Positions 52,948 through 63,127 of a stretch of DNA of 64,000 bases are shown here, piece by piece (positions within the stretch are counted from its first letter, which is position 1; every line of letters begins with the position of its first letter). The stretch is from Stackebrandtia nassauensis DSM 44728. Lineage in GTDB: Bacteria > Actinomycetota > Actinomycetes > Mycobacteriales > Micromonosporaceae. The notes below the pieces were generated by a model. That model was not told where the DNA came from. It did no database searches and saw only the letters and a program-made list of their open reading frames with translations. The DNA is taken from positions 2,108,001 to 2,172,000 of the forward strand of contig NC_013947.1 of NCBI RefSeq assembly GCF_000024545.1, read 5' to 3'. Position numbers and translations under genes: made by a program.

Positions 52948-55104
52948 ATGACGACAACACTGCCTCCACCCACCGAGTTGCCCGCCGCCCGGCAGGGGAT
53001 GTTGGTGCGCTTGACCGACTGGTCCGCGCGCCACCGCGTCCTGTCCGTGCTGATCTGGGTGGCGCTGCTCGCGGGAGTCACCTTCGCGGCCGGGCGCGTC
53101 GGTTCCGACTACCACGACGACCATTCGCTGCCGGGCACCGAATCCCAGGAGATCGCCGATCTGTTGGAGGAGCGGGTGCCCAAGGAATCCGGGGACACGC
53201 TTCAGATCGTGTTGTCGGGTTCCAAGGCCGACATCGCCGACGCTCGTGCCGACGTCGAGTCCATGTTGGATGACGTGCGCGATCTCGATCATGTCGACGA
53301 GGTCGACGACCCGTTCAAGGCCGAGCACAACTGGTCCGAGGACGGGACCGTCGGCTTCGCCACCGTCACCCTGGACGGTAAGTCAGCCGACATCCCCGAC
53401 GCGGACGTGCGCGACATCATCGATACCGCCAAGGAAGCCGAGACCGACGAGCTGCGGGTCGAGCTGGGTGGTGACCCGATCCGGGGGGCTGAGGAGAGCG
53501 CCGGTGGGGCCGCCGAGGGGGCCGGGATGCTTGCCGCACTGGTGATCCTGGTGTTCATGTTCGGGTCGCTGCTGGCCGCCGCTGTTCCATTGGGGACCGC
53601 GATCTTCGCGGTCGGGTCTACCTTGGGTGTCATCGCGTTGGCCTCGCAGGTGTTCACGTTGCCCAGTTACCTGCCGCCGTTGATGATGCTGGTCGGGTTG
53701 GGGGTCGGTGTCGACTACGCGCTGCTGATCTTCAGCCGCTACCGGTCCGAGATCCTCGCCGGGGCCGATCGGGCCACCGCCGCTCGGATTGCCGCTGATA
53801 CCGCTGGGCGGTCGGTCTTGTTCGCGGGCTGCACCGTGATCGTGGCGCTGTTGGGCCTGTACGCGTTGGGCTTGGGATCGTTGCAGGGCGTCGCGTTGGG
53901 GGTCGCCTTGACCGTCGCGGTCACCATGTTGGCGTCCATCACGCTGTTGCCCGCGCTGCTGACCATGTTCGGTCGGCGGATTGCGGCCCGGATCTTGAAG
54001 CGCGCCAAACGATCCAAGCGGGAGCCCGGTCACGGGTGGCGGCGCTGGGGGGCGTTCATGCAGCGGCGTCCCGTGGTGCCGTTGCTGTTGGCTGTGGCGG
54101 CGTTGGCCGCGATGTGTGTCCCCGCGCTGGATCTGCGGTTGGGGTTCGCCGACGCGGGCACCGACACTCCGGGGTCGACCAGTCGGGCCGCCTATGACGT
54201 CATGACCGACGGGTTCGGCCCGGGCGCCAACGGTCCGATCCTGGTGCTCGTCGAGGGGAGCCTTGAGGACGCCCAGACCGCCGCCGACGCGTTGCGGGAC
54301 ACCGATGGTGTCGAGGACGCCACCCCGGCCTTCCCCATTGAGGACGAGCTGGCCATGGTGCAGGTGTTCCCCGACAGCGCGCCGCAGGACGACGCGACCG
54401 GTCGCCTCGTCACCGAACTGCGTGAGGACGTGCTGCCGCCGATCGCCGACGACACCGGCGCGACCTACCTGGTGGGCGGCTCCACCGCCGCGACCGTCGA
54501 CTTCGCCGACGCGGTGTCGCAGCGGATGCCGCTGTTCCTGCTGCTGGTCATCGGACTGTCCTCGCTGTTGCTGATGGCGGTGTTCCGGTCGGTGCTGATC
54601 CCGGTCAAGGCCGCGATCCTGAACCTGCTGAGCATCGGCGCGTCGCTGGGCGTGGTGACGCTGGTGTACCAGTACGGCTGGTTCGGCGCCCAGCCCGGCC
54701 CGATCGAGGCGTTCGTGCCGACGATGATCTTCGCGATCGTGTTCGGGCTGTCCATGGACTACGAGGTGTTCCTGGTGTCGCGGATGCACGAGGAGTGGCG
54801 CCGCGGCGGCGACGCCGACCACGCGGTGCGCGAGGGCCTGGCCACCACCGGCGGCGTCATCACCGCCGCGGCCGCGATCATGATCGTCGTGTTCGGTGCC
54901 TTCGTCCTGTCGGCCGACCGGATGCTGCAACAGTTCGGGCTGGGCCTGGCGGTGGCCATCGCCGTGGACGCCCTGGTGATCCGCTGTCTGGTGGTGCCGA
55001 CGGTGATGCGGCTGCTGGGCCCGCGCGCCTGGTGGCTGCCGCGCTGGCTGGACCGGATCCTGCCGAAGATCCGGCTGGAGAGCGAGGCGACGGTCAGTCG
55101 ATGA
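52948..55104 (+). CDS. MMPL/RND-family transporter
   Basis: 718 residues with two repeats, each one membrane helix, a large extracytoplasmic loop and five helices, the MMPL layout. [12 protein letters not shown] near residue 255 and [19 protein letters not shown] near 600 are the conserved TM4/TM10 segments with the proton-relay Asp/Tyr. MMPL proteins export lipids, siderophores or drugs. No ribosome site is obvious at the ATG. A two-component system lies upstream and repeats that could be its operators precede the gene. Confidence 0.92.
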   Translation: MTTTLPPPTELPAARQGMLVRLTDWSARHRVLSVLIWVALLAGVTFAAGRVGSDYHDDHSLPGTESQEIADLLEERVPKESGDTLQIVLSGSKADIADARADVESMLDDVRDLDHVDEVDDPFKAEHNWSEDGTVGFATVTLDGKSADIPDADVRDIIDTAKEAETDELRVELGGDPIRGAEESAGGAAEGAGMLAALVILVFMFGSLLAAAVPLGTAIFAVGSTLGVIALASQVFTLPSYLPPLMMLVGLGVGVDYALLIFSRYRSEILAGADRATAARIAADTAGRSVLFAGCTVIVALLGLYALGLGSLQGVALGVALTVAVTMLASITLLPALLTMFGRRIAARILKRAKRSKREPGHGWRRWGAFMQRRPVVPLLLAVAALAAMCVPALDLRLGFADAGTDTPGSTSRAAYDVMTDGFGPGANGPILVLVEGSLEDAQTAADALRDTDGVEDATPAFPIEDELAMVQVFPDSAPQDDATGRLVTELREDVLPPIADDTGATYLVGGSTAATVDFADAVSQRMPLFLLLVIGLSSLLLMAVFRSVLIPVKAAILNLLSIGASLGVVTLVYQYGWFGAQPGPIEAFVPTMIFAIVFGLSMDYEVFLVSRMHEEWRRGGDADHAVREGLATTGGVITAAAAIMIVVFGAFVLSADRMLQQFGLGLAVAIAVDALVIRCLVVPTVMRLLGPRAWWLPRWLDRILPKIRLESEATVSR

Positions 55105-55858
55105 CCGTCGGGGACGGCCGGTGCCCCGGGGTGTCGGCCGTCCCCGTCACGTCCACGCGCACCTCGTCCAGGTCGCCCCGGAACTGGTCGTTGCGGGGCC
55201 CGGCGTGTTTGCCGCCGATCAGGACCGGGTCCATGTTGTCGACGTCGGCGTCGGCGTTCTTGGCCGTGTCGATCTTGACGCCGTCGATGTAAAGCCGCAG
55301 TTGGGAACCCTCACGGACGCAGGCCAGCGCGGTCCACCGGTCCCGCAGCACCCGCCCGGCCCGCACCTCGGCGGTGGTGTGGCCGCCCTTGCCGGTGGAG
55401 CCGGAGACCCGGCAGCTGGGAACCCCGGAGTCCACCTGAAGCTTCCACTGGCCGCGCGCCGAGTCGTAGCCGCCCTTTTGGACGATGTTGGCGCCCGCGT
55501 CGGCCCGGCCGGGAGGCAGCCGCACCAGCGCCGAGACCGTGAAGTCGGCCCGTCCCGGGTTGAGGGCGTCGTCATGGTCGACCTGGATCACCGCCGAGCC
55601 CTCGGCCGGGAACCGGATCGCCGTGCCGTCCTCGCGCGGCACCGCCCGCAGCACGCCCTTGCCGGTGGTGTGCAGACAGCCGAGCGTCTCGCCGGAGCGG
55701 AAGCAGCCCGAGGTCCAGGCCCCCGGCTTGCCCGCGGTGCCCGGACCGGTCTCGAAGTCGAAGGTCAGCTCGGTCGTCCCGGACTCGGCAGACCCGGACG
55801 CGGTGGCCAGCACCGCCGCGGCCACCGCGATCGCCGCCACGCACCATCGCCTCAACAT
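55094..55858 (-). CDS. secreted LamG/concanavalin A-like domain protein
   Basis: 254 residues with a signal peptide ([17 protein letters not shown]) and a single LamG-like domain: [26 protein letters not shown]-type strand [20 protein letters not shown], then [20 protein letters not shown], a very typical LamG 'WTHVA...L.LYVDG' strand, ending in the DEVRVDV block. It probably binds sugars or the cell surface; no catalytic domain. Start ATG at 55858. It overlaps the MMPL 3' end by 11 bp. Confidence 0.78.
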   Translation of the reverse strand: MLRRWCVAAIAVAAAVLATASGSAESGTTELTFDFETGPGTAGKPGAWTSGCFRSGETLGCLHTTGKGVLRAVPREDGTAIRFPAEGSAVIQVDHDDALNPGRADFTVSALVRLPPGRADAGANIVQKGGYDSARGQWKLQVDSGVPSCRVSGSTGKGGHTTAEVRAGRVLRDRWTALACVREGSQLRLYIDGVKIDTAKNADADVDNMDPVLIGGKHAGPRNDQFRGDLDEVRVDVTGTADTPGHRPSPTVID

Positions 55859-55994
55859 GTCGCTGCCATCCCCGTACTGTCGGTAATCAGTGCCCACAGT
55901 GTAGCCAGCCGTGATTCCCGTCTCGGTCACGCTCACCGGGGCCCACCCGTTCGGGAACGTCACCCCCTGCGGGCAGAATGGGGAGGTGCCCGGT

Positions 55995-56750
55995 ATGCAG
56001 CGCAAATTCTTTCGCGACGACGCGGTGGTGCTGCGCGTCCACAAACTCGGCGAGGCCGACCACATCGTGTCGATGCTGGGCCGCAACTCCGGCCGGATGC
56101 GCGCCGTCGCCAAGGGGGTGCGGCGCACCAGTTCCAAGTTCGGCGCCCGGCTGGCGCCGTTCGGGCACATCGACGTGCAGCTCATCGAGGGCCGCAACCT
56201 GCACACCGTCACCCAGGTCGTCGGCATCGACCTGTATGGACGGAACATCGTGCGGGACTACCAGTCCTACACCGCCGCCTGCGCGATCAGCGAGACCGCC
56301 GAACGCCTCACCCCCGAGGAACACGAACCCTCGCTGCGGATCTTCCAGCTCACCCTCGGCGCGCTGCGGGCGCTGTCGGACGCCGAGCACGCCGCGACGC
56401 TGGTGCTGGACGCCTACCTGTTGCGCACCATGGGGGTGTCGGGCTGGGCCCCGGCCCTGACCGAGTGCGCGCTGTGCGGCGCCGCCGGAGAGCACCGGGC
56501 CTTCTCGGTGGCCGCCGGCGGCTGCGTCTGCCGCTCCTGCCGCCCCGCGGGTTCGGCCCACCCGTCCCCGGCGGCGATCACGCTGATGCGAGCGCTGGCC
56601 AAGGGCGACTGGCGCAGCGCCGACGCCTCGGAATCCTCGGTGCGCAACGAGGCCAGTGGCCTGATTTCGGCGCACCTGCAGTGGCACCTGGAACACACGA
56701 TGCGTACCCTGCCCTACGTCTCCCGATCGACGAGAATGGAGCAGCGTTGA
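55995..56750 (+). CDS. recO: DNA repair protein RecO
   Basis: 251 residues: an N-terminal OB fold ([20 protein letters not shown]) and a helical domain with a four-Cys zinc site, [13 protein letters not shown] then CVCRSC, near 160-185. RecO anneals ssDNA and loads RecA with RecR. GGGGAGG 8 nt upstream supports the ATG at 55995. It is joined by a TTGA overlap to uppS, the usual actinobacterial recO-uppS pair. Confidence 0.93.
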   Translation: MQRKFFRDDAVVLRVHKLGEADHIVSMLGRNSGRMRAVAKGVRRTSSKFGARLAPFGHIDVQLIEGRNLHTVTQVVGIDLYGRNIVRDYQSYTAACAISETAERLTPEEHEPSLRIFQLTLGALRALSDAEHAATLVLDAYLLRTMGVSGWAPALTECALCGAAGEHRAFSVAAGGCVCRSCRPAGSAHPSPAAITLMRALAKGDWRSADASESSVRNEASGLISAHLQWHLEHTMRTLPYVSRSTRMEQR

Positions 56751-57535
56751 GCCGTCGCCAATACAGTCCTCCGACACCGCATCCTTCCGGGGCCCGGCCA
56801 CCGGCCATCCCCAAGGACCTGATCCCCAAGCACGTCGCGGTGACCATGGACGGCAACGGACGCTGGGCCAAGCAGCGCGGCCTGCCGCGCACCGACGGGC
56901 ACGCCGCGGGGGAGGCGTCGCTGTTCGACACCATCGAGGGCGCCATCGAGTTGGGCATCTCGACGCTGTCGGCCTACGCGTTCTCCACCGAGAACTGGCG
57001 CCGCTCGCCCGACGAGGTGCGCTGGCTGATGGGCTTCAACCGCGACGTCATCCATCGGCGCCGCGACGAGCTCAACGCCATGGGGGTGCGGATCCGGTGG
57101 GCGGGGCGGCGTCCGAAGCTGTGGCGCAGCGTGATCAAGGAGCTGGAGATCGCGCAGGAGATGTCCAAGCACAACGACAAGATCACGCTGCAGTTCTGCG
57201 TCAACTACGGCGGCCGGGCCGAGATCTCCGACGCCGCCGCCGCGATCGCGCGCGACGCGGCGGCCGGGAAACTCAACCCCGACAAGGTCTCGGAGAAGAC
57301 CGTCGCCAAGTACCTGTACAACCCCGATCTGCCCGATGTGGACCTTTTCCTGCGGCCCTCGGGGGAGCAGCGCACCTCCAACTTCCTGCCCTGGCAGGCC
57401 ACCTACGCCGAACTGGTGTTCCAGGACGTGCTGTGGCCCGACTTCGACCGTCGTCACCTGTGGCACGCCTGCGAGGTGTACGCCTCCCGGGACCGCCGCT
57501 ACGGTGGCGCGATCCCCAACCCGGTGGTCACCTGA
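56747..57535 (+). CDS. uppS: isoprenyl transferase (di-trans,poly-cis-polyprenyl diphosphate synthase), UppS type
   Basis: 262 residues of the cis-prenyltransferase family: [20 protein letters not shown] with the catalytic Asp near residue 35, then [20 protein letters not shown], then [20 protein letters not shown] near 203 with the conserved RxSGExRxSNF block. It makes decaprenyl/undecaprenyl diphosphate, the lipid carrier for cell-wall synthesis. TTG start overlapping the recO stop, with GGAGCAGCG upstream. It uses the same IPP made by the MEP genes at the left end. Confidence 0.95.
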   Translation: MSRRQYSPPTPHPSGARPPAIPKDLIPKHVAVTMDGNGRWAKQRGLPRTDGHAAGEASLFDTIEGAIELGISTLSAYAFSTENWRRSPDEVRWLMGFNRDVIHRRRDELNAMGVRIRWAGRRPKLWRSVIKELEIAQEMSKHNDKITLQFCVNYGGRAEISDAAAAIARDAAAGKLNPDKVSEKTVAKYLYNPDLPDVDLFLRPSGEQRTSNFLPWQATYAELVFQDVLWPDFDRRHLWHACEVYASRDRRYGGAIPNPVVT

Positions 57536-57643
57536 GCCGAAAACTGTCGGGAAGTTGACCGTCGGCGACCAATCCTTGACACAGCGTCGTAGTCTCCTGG
57601 CCGACACCCGGAAAACCCGGGTGAGCGATACCAGGAGGTTTTC

Positions 57644-57994
57644 ATGCTGCGACGAAAACTGCCCGCCGGTCTGGTGACCGGATTCGCCGCCGCGTCCCTC
57701 GTGTTGGCCTCGGCAGGGGTTGCCAGCGCCGACGAGGGCGACGGAGCGGTGTGCGAGACGCAGGAAGTGGTCGTCAAGGGCAGAAGCGTTCCGGTGATGC
57801 TGGAACCGTCGGTGGACGCTCCCAGGCTGTACACCGCTTCCAAGGGGGAGTTCCACAAGTGCAGTGCCGTCAAGGTCGGCGGCGAGCACAACGAGTGCGG
57901 GGCGAGCAAGAGCAATGTGTGGGTGATCCTCACCGACTACAAACGGTTCGACACCTACATTCCCAGCCACTGTGTGGCCGACGTGTTCCGTTAG
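57644..57994 (+). CDS. small secreted protein with SH3-like pattern and four cysteines
   Basis: 116 residues: signal peptide (LVTGFAAASLVLASAGVASA, cleaved near 29) and a mature part of about 87 residues with four Cys (AVCETQ, FHKCSA, NECGAS, SHCVADV) likely forming two disulfides, and strands resembling a bacterial SH3 fold (GRSVPVMLEPS, NVWVILTDY). AGGAGG precedes the ATG. No named family recognised. Confidence 0.7.
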   Translation: MLRRKLPAGLVTGFAAASLVLASAGVASADEGDGAVCETQEVVVKGRSVPVMLEPSVDAPRLYTASKGEFHKCSAVKVGGEHNECGASKSNVWVILTDYKRFDTYIPSHCVADVFR

Positions 57995-58000
57995 CGACGC

Positions 58001-58033
58001 GCGGGGCGGGGTCCGCGACGGAGCCCGCCCCGC
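58001..58033. terminator. bidirectional terminator between convergent genes
   Basis: GCGGGGCGGG pairs with CCCGCCCCGC (10 bp) around a 13-nt loop, between the stops at 57994 and 58040. Confidence 0.75.
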
Positions 58034-58039
58034 GAGCCC

Positions 58040-59005
58040 TCAGGTCCACTGGGTGGTGACGTAACGCGCCTTGTAGATCTCGGCGCCCTTGCGGGTCACC
58101 TTCTGGGTCTTGCCGTCCTTGTAGAAGTACACCGAGTCGCCCGCCCACGGACGCGGCCCGGCGTTGTCCTCCACGGTGTACATGGCCTCCCCGTTGGGAA
58201 GCCGGGTGTAGGACTTGATCTTGCGGGTCCGGGAGATGGTCTTGATCGCGCGGGTGGCGCGGTCGACGGTGTAGACGCCGTCGGAGTCGGTGACGGTGAT
58301 CTGCGCCGGGTTCTGGAAGTTCGGCTGCACGTCGTGCCCGTTGTACGGCAGCTTCACGGTCTTGCCGACCTGCTTGAGTCGCAGGTTGTAGCCGGAACCG
58401 GTGACCTGATAGGACCGCAGCTCGTACGCGCCCGCCGCCCACAGCAGGTTGTGCTTGCGGTCCCACAGCACCTCGTGGGCCTTGGCGAACTTGATGTCCT
58501 GCACCTTCTTCAGCGTCGCCGGGTCGCTGTTCTTGGGGGCGAAGACGTGCAGACCGTATCGGGAACCGGTGGCCACGACGGCCAGCGAGTCGGGGATCCG
58601 TTCCACACTGTGCGGATAGGTGTCCACACGGGCCGACCAGATGACGTCGTCCAGATTGGCGTCGCGTTTCTTGGCCGGGTCGTACTTGACCATCGCGACC
58701 CGTCCGGCCTTCTTGCTGGCGCCGCTGGCGGTCAGCGCGACATCGCCGAAGCGTTTGGTGGCACGGAACCGGACCTCGTACAGATCGCCCCAGCCGTTGG
58801 CGCGTCCCGGGGTGAAGCTCCACTTGCGTTTGTTCTGGCCGAGGAGTTCCTCGCGGTTGAACACGAGGACCTGGTTGTTTGTCTGCTCGGTGATGGCGAT
58901 CTGGATCGGGGCCGCGTCGGCCCACACCGATTGGGTGGCCCACAGGCCGGTGGGCACGACCACGGCCGCGCCCGCGATTCCACCTAGGAGAGTACGCCGC
59001 TTCAT
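58040..59005 (-). CDS. secreted beta-propeller-like protein (DUF6528-like)
   Basis: 321 residues. The N-terminus is Tat-like (KRRTLLGGIAGAAVVVPTG) with a twin-Arg start. The mature part has repeated strands such as NNQVLVFNREELLGQ, VIWSARVDTYPHSVERIP, DSLAVVATGSRYGLHVFAP and HEVLWDRKHNLLWAAGAY, the pattern of DUF6528/PQQ-like beta-propellers. ATG at 59005 with AAAGG upstream is preferred to one at 59023. Function unknown; likely extracytoplasmic. Confidence 0.72.
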   Translation of the reverse strand: MKRRTLLGGIAGAAVVVPTGLWATQSVWADAAPIQIAITEQTNNQVLVFNREELLGQNKRKWSFTPGRANGWGDLYEVRFRATKRFGDVALTASGASKKAGRVAMVKYDPAKKRDANLDDVIWSARVDTYPHSVERIPDSLAVVATGSRYGLHVFAPKNSDPATLKKVQDIKFAKAHEVLWDRKHNLLWAAGAYELRSYQVTGSGYNLRLKQVGKTVKLPYNGHDVQPNFQNPAQITVTDSDGVYTVDRATRAIKTISRTRKIKSYTRLPNGEAMYTVEDNAGPRPWAGDSVYFYKDGKTQKVTRKGAEIYKARYVTTQWT

Positions 59006-59128
59006 TTGTGGCCTTTCGGACATAAGGGTCTTTGGCAGTTTCTTAGTGCGCCAACAGATATAGGCGAACCGTCTACACTGACGCCATATTCGCCGCGAGA
59101 GGTTGACGTGGGATTCGCGCTGGTCAGG

Positions 59129-59923
59129 TCAGAAAACGGTGCGAAACGTCCCGAACCAGACGCTCATGGCGACGACTGTGACGCAGAACACCATCGTGGC
59201 GGCGATCAGGACCCAGTCCCGGGCCCGCACGGTCTGCGGACGCGCGCTGGTGCGCGGCGTCCCGGAGTCGAAGCCGCGGGCGTCCATGGCGGTGGCCAGC
59301 CGGATGCCGCGCCGGATCGCGGCCACCAGCAGCGCGAAGGTCGCCGAGGCGAACAGCCGCAGCCGTTTCCACGGGTTCCAGTTCGCGTCGACGCCCCGGG
59401 CCCGGCGGGCCATCGTGATCAGCCGCCACTCCTCGCCCAGCAGCGGCAGCAGTCGCAGCGCGGCCAGTGCCCCGATCGCGAACCGTGGCGACACCCGCAG
59501 CTGCTGCACCAGCGAGTCGGCCAAGTCGGTGGGGTCGGTGGCGGCCAGCGCCAGGATCCCGGGGATCGCGATGGCCAGCACCCGCAGGCCCAGCGCGAAC
59601 CCGGTCTCGACGCTGGTCTCGGTCACGTGCACCGGCCCGACGTCGAGGTAGACCTCGCCGCCGGGCTTGGCGTACATGGCGTTGACGAGGACGACGGCGC
59701 CCGCCCCGAACAGCAGCAGCCGGGCCCGGCCGAGGAACCGTCCCACGTGGATTCCCGAGACGGTCAGCGCGGCCAGTTCGACGGCCAGCATCAGCGCCGG
59801 GGTGACGGGATCGGTCACCAGCACCAGCATCGCGGTGATGACGAGGACCGGCGCGAGTTTCGCGACCGGGTTGAACCGTGAGATCGCGGCGGTCGGGGGC
59901 GCCAGCGGCGCGGCGGTGATCAC
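59129..59923 (-). CDS. ykoC: ECF transporter transmembrane (T) subunit, YkoC-like
   Basis: 264 residues with about five membrane helices and the EcfT cytoplasmic coupling segment MARRARGVDANWNPWKRLRL near residue 180, with Ala-Arg-Gly signatures (ARRARG, then AMDARGFDSG). It couples the ATPase to the substrate-specific S subunit. GTG at 59923 overlaps the ATPase stop (GTGA). It is the last gene of the riboswitch-controlled ykoEDC operon. Confidence 0.9.
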   Translation of the reverse strand: MITAAPLAPPTAAISRFNPVAKLAPVLVITAMLVLVTDPVTPALMLAVELAALTVSGIHVGRFLGRARLLLFGAGAVVLVNAMYAKPGGEVYLDVGPVHVTETSVETGFALGLRVLAIAIPGILALAATDPTDLADSLVQQLRVSPRFAIGALAALRLLPLLGEEWRLITMARRARGVDANWNPWKRLRLFASATFALLVAAIRRGIRLATAMDARGFDSGTPRTSARPQTVRARDWVLIAATMVFCVTVVAMSVWFGTFRTVF

Positions 59924-61368
59924 GTCAGCCGTCCCGCCGCGAGGTGCACGACGCGGTCGGCCGCGCAGGCCACGACGTGCGGATCGTGGGTGACGGCGAC
60001 GATTCCGGCGCCCTCGTCGCGCTGTTCGACGAGCAGGTCGACCAGTTCGTCCCAGGTGCGGCGGTCCTGGCCGAAGGTGGGTTCGTCCATGATGAGCAGT
60101 CGGGGGGCGTTGGCCAGGGCCGTGGCCACCGACAGCCGCCGAGCCTCCCCGCCCGACAGCGTGAACGGGTTGGCCTGCGCCAGATGTTTGAGCCGCAACC
60201 GTTCCAGCAGTTCCTCGACCCGTGATCGCACGGCGGCCTCGGTCAGTTTCGCCGCCCGTGGCCCCATCGCGAGCTCGTCGAACACCGTCGAGGCGACGAA
60301 CTGGTGCTCGGGGTTCTGGAACACCGAGCCGATCCGCCGCGACAGCACCTTGGCCCGCCACTTGTGCGGCGGCTTGGACGTGGGGCTGTCGCTTGTCAGC
60401 GCGTCCGTCGCCAGCACCCGGCCGGACGTCGGCGCCGTCAAGCCGCCCAGGGCCATCGCCAGTGTCGACTTCCCCGATCCGTTGTCGCCCAGCACCGCCG
60501 TGATCTGTCCCGCGTGGACGGCCAGGTCCACTCCGTCCACCGCCGGACGCACAGCGTCCGGGTACGCGATGCCCAGGCCCTCGGCCGCGATCAGCGCCTC
60601 GCCGACGTTCGCGGCCCTGGCTCGGGGCACGGGGGAGTACCCCGGCACCCAGATGCCTTGCGCGTCAAGGAAGTCGCCGTGCCGTCGGCACACCTCGTCC
60701 GGGGCGCCGTCGGCCAGCACCCCGCCACCGGCGGCCAGCACCACGATCCGGTCCACCAGCGGCAGCGCCTCGGTCACCCGGTGCTCGACCAGGATCATGG
60801 TCGCGTCGGTGGAATCCAGGGCGTCGCGCAGCGCCGAGCGCACCGATGCCGCGCCACCCGGGTCCAGGTTCGCGGTGGGTTCGTCCAGCAGCAGCAGTCC
60901 CGGCCGCGACGCCAGCGCCCCGGCCAGCGCGAGCCGCTGCTGCTCGCCGCCCGACAGCGCCGTGGTGTCGCGGTCGCGGCCGTAACCGAAACCGACGGTG
61001 GCCAGTGCCGCGTCCACCCGGGGCCAGATCTCGGAACGGGGCACGCCCCGGTTCTCCAGCCCGAAGGCGACGTCGTCACCGGCGCGCTGCATCACCAGCT
61101 GGGTCTCGGGATCCTGGAACACGATCCCGACCCGGTCGCGGGACTCGGCGGCCGGGGCGCCGTCGATGCGCACCTCGCCGAGCTGTTCGCCGGAGTCGAG
61201 CGGCAGCAGTCCCGCCAGCGCGGCCAGCAGGGTGCTCTTCCCGGCTCCCGAGGCGCCCAGCAGCAGCACCCGTTCGCCGTGCGCGATGTGAAGGTCCACA
61301 TCGCGCACGGCGAACGACGCGCGTCCGGCGTGGCGCCACGAGAAGCCGGAAAGGGCCACCTCGGCCAT
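59920..61368 (-). CDS. ykoD: ECF transporter ATPase with two fused ABC domains, YkoD-like
   Basis: 482 residues with two ATP-binding cassettes in tandem: Walker A GASGAGKST near residue 40 and GDNGSGKST near 310; signatures LSGGEQQR and LSGGEARR; Walker B LLLLDEPT and LLIMDEPT. It energises uptake of a thiamine precursor. ATG at 61368 shares a base with the S-subunit stop (TGATG). It is overlapped by the T-subunit start. Confidence 0.93.
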   Translation of the reverse strand: MAEVALSGFSWRHAGRASFAVRDVDLHIAHGERVLLLGASGAGKSTLLAALAGLLPLDSGEQLGEVRIDGAPAAESRDRVGIVFQDPETQLVMQRAGDDVAFGLENRGVPRSEIWPRVDAALATVGFGYGRDRDTTALSGGEQQRLALAGALASRPGLLLLDEPTANLDPGGAASVRSALRDALDSTDATMILVEHRVTEALPLVDRIVVLAAGGGVLADGAPDEVCRRHGDFLDAQGIWVPGYSPVPRARAANVGEALIAAEGLGIAYPDAVRPAVDGVDLAVHAGQITAVLGDNGSGKSTLAMALGGLTAPTSGRVLATDALTSDSPTSKPPHKWRAKVLSRRIGSVFQNPEHQFVASTVFDELAMGPRAAKLTEAAVRSRVEELLERLRLKHLAQANPFTLSGGEARRLSVATALANAPRLLIMDEPTFGQDRRTWDELVDLLVEQRDEGAGIVAVTHDPHVVACAADRVVHLAAGRLT

Positions 61369-61955
61369 CAGACGGTGGTGCGCTTGCGTCCGGAGGGGAA
61401 GGAGTCGAGCACGCCGGTACCGGCCAGGGCCTTGGTCAGCAGCACCGAGCCCAGTCCGGCGATGACGGCGCAGGACGCGGCACCGCAGCCGATGTACGAC
61501 AGTTTCCAGGCCAGAGTCCACATGGGATACGACACGAACACGTCCCAGCCGGTGGCCGCCGCGCCACCCAGCGCTCCCGAGGCCAGCGCCATCAGCGCGC
61601 CGTACCGGCGCCAGGCACCGGCGGCGAACACGACCTCGGCCCCCAGGCCCTCGAAGGCACCCTGCGCGATACCCATGGCGCCGTAGGGCGAGCCCATCAG
61701 CACCGACACCGCGGCGGCCACGGTCTCGGTGAACAGTCCGGCTCCGGCCTTGCGGATGATCAGCGAGGCCAGCACGGCGGGCACCAGCCACAGTCCGTAG
61801 ATGACGGCCAGCGCCGGGGGAAAGAACACGAACACCTTGCCGAGGACGTCCCACAGTCCGTTGGCGAGTTGGAACACGACGCCGAAGGCGACGGCGAGCA
61901 CGGCGGCGACGAGAATATCGACGGTTCGCCATTTATAAGCGGATGGGGCGTTCAT
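61368..61955 (-). CDS. ykoE: ECF transporter substrate-binding (S) subunit, YkoE-like
   Basis: 195 residues with about six membrane helices, TVDILVAAVLAVAFGVVFQL at the start and GSPYGAMGIAQGAFEGLGAE near 88, the YkoE pattern. YkoE binds the pyrimidine precursor (HMP/thiamine) for uptake. A TPP riboswitch precedes the gene, so the operon is shut off by thiamine diphosphate. Confidence 0.92.
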   Translation of the reverse strand: MNAPSAYKWRTVDILVAAVLAVAFGVVFQLANGLWDVLGKVFVFFPPALAVIYGLWLVPAVLASLIIRKAGAGLFTETVAAAVSVLMGSPYGAMGIAQGAFEGLGAEVVFAAGAWRRYGALMALASGALGGAAATGWDVFVSYPMWTLAWKLSYIGCGAASCAVIAGLGSVLLTKALAGTGVLDSFPSGRKRTTV

Positions 61956-62002
61956 CAGGACCTCCCAGTCGTGAAGCGGGCACGCACACTGCGGGGAGGG
62001 AA

Positions 62003-62087
62003 TCGACTTCCTACGCCGGTGCTAACCGGGTCAGGTTCGAGGGTCTGCGGTGTTCCGCACTCTCAGCCCATTCGGGCTCCCCTGCCG
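62003..62087 (-). ncRNA. TPP riboswitch (THI element) of the ykoEDC operon
   Basis: On the minus strand the aptamer reads GGGGAGCCC..GGGCTGAGAG, then a variable stem, then CGAACCTGACCCGGTTAGCA and CCGGCGTAGGAAG. The CUGAGA (62061-62066) and ACCUGA (62031-62036) cores that contact thiamine diphosphate are exact. It lies 48 bp before ykoE and likely controls translation or termination. Confidence 0.95.
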
Positions 62088-62154
62088 TTGTGCCTGTGAC
62101 CCTAACACCGGGGCCGGTGTTTCGAGATGGTGACGTTCGTCGATTCATGCACTG

Positions 62155-62171
62155 TTGACAATGATTATCAA
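62155..62171. promoter_or_regulatory. Zur box of the znu operon
   Basis: TTGACAATGATTATCAA is a 17-bp palindrome (one mismatch) matching Zur/Fur-type boxes with the AATGATTATCA core. It ends 20 bp before the znuA ATG, so Zur would block transcription when zinc is sufficient. Confidence 0.85.
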
Positions 62172-62191
62172 TAGCGGGCACTGTTGTACAC

Positions 62192-63127
62192 ATGCGAAAG
62201 CCCCTCCCGCGTCTAGCCGTCCTCAGCGTGGCCACCGCCCTGACCACCGCCACGCTGTCGGCGTGCGGATCCGCAGGTGCCCAGGGCTCCGGCGTCAACG
62301 TGGTCGCGTCCTTCTACCCGTTGCAGTTCGTCTCCGAGCAGGTCGGCGGCGAGCACGTCACCGTCACCAACCTGACCGCCGCCGGTGCCGAACCTCACGA
62401 TCTCGAACTCAAACCCCGGCAGGTGGCCGACATCACCGACGCCCAGCTGGTCGTCTTCCTGAAGGGCTTCCAGCCCGCCGTCGACGACGCGGTCAAGGAG
62501 CAGGCCCCCGACACCTCGCTCGACGTGGCCAAGACGACCGAACTGACCAAGCCCGAGGAAGGCCACGAGGAGCACGCCGAGGAAGGCGACCACGAGCACG
62601 ACCACGGCGACCTCGACCCGCACGTGTGGCTCGACCCCACCAAACTCGCCGAGATCGCCGACGGCGTCGCCGACCGGCTGGCCAAGGCCGACCCCGACCA
62701 CGCCGAGGACTTCAAGGCGAACGCGAAGTCGCTGGGCGAGAAGCTCACCGACCTGGACTCCGAATACGACGACGGCCTGGCGAAGTGCGACAGCCGCGAC
62801 CTCGTCACCTCGCACGCCGCCTTCGGTTACCTCGCCGCCCGCTACGACCTGCACCAGGTGGCGATGTCCGGCCTGACCCCGGAATCCGAGCCGGGTTCGG
62901 GGGCCATGAAGCAGATCATGGACTACGTCGAGGAACACGGCGTCACCACGATCTACTACGAGACCCTGGTCAGCCCCGACGTCGCCGAGACCATCGCCGA
63001 CAAGACCGGCGCCAAGACCGCCGTGCTCGACCCCATCGAGGGTCTTCAGAAGGGCAGCGAGGACGACTACTTCTCCATCATGGAGTCGAACCTGTCCGCG
63101 CTGCGAGAGGGACTGGGATGTCAATGA
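62192..63127 (+). CDS. znuA: zinc ABC transporter substrate-binding lipoprotein, ZnuA
   Basis: 311 residues: signal peptide with lipobox TLSACG, a TroA/ZnuA-type fold (VNVVASFYPLQFVSEQVGGE, GAEPHDLELKPRQ), and an acidic His-rich loop near 125-145 (GHEEHAEEGDHEHDHGD) that is typical of zinc rather than manganese binders. Zn ligands His are in EPHDLE, DPHVWLD and TSHAAFG. A Zur box lies just upstream. It is followed by the ATPase with a 10-bp overlap. Confidence 0.95.
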   Translation: MRKPLPRLAVLSVATALTTATLSACGSAGAQGSGVNVVASFYPLQFVSEQVGGEHVTVTNLTAAGAEPHDLELKPRQVADITDAQLVVFLKGFQPAVDDAVKEQAPDTSLDVAKTTELTKPEEGHEEHAEEGDHEHDHGDLDPHVWLDPTKLAEIADGVADRLAKADPDHAEDFKANAKSLGEKLTDLDSEYDDGLAKCDSRDLVTSHAAFGYLAARYDLHQVAMSGLTPESEPGSGAMKQIMDYVEEHGVTTIYYETLVSPDVAETIADKTGAKTAVLDPIEGLQKGSEDDYFSIMESNLSALREGLGCQ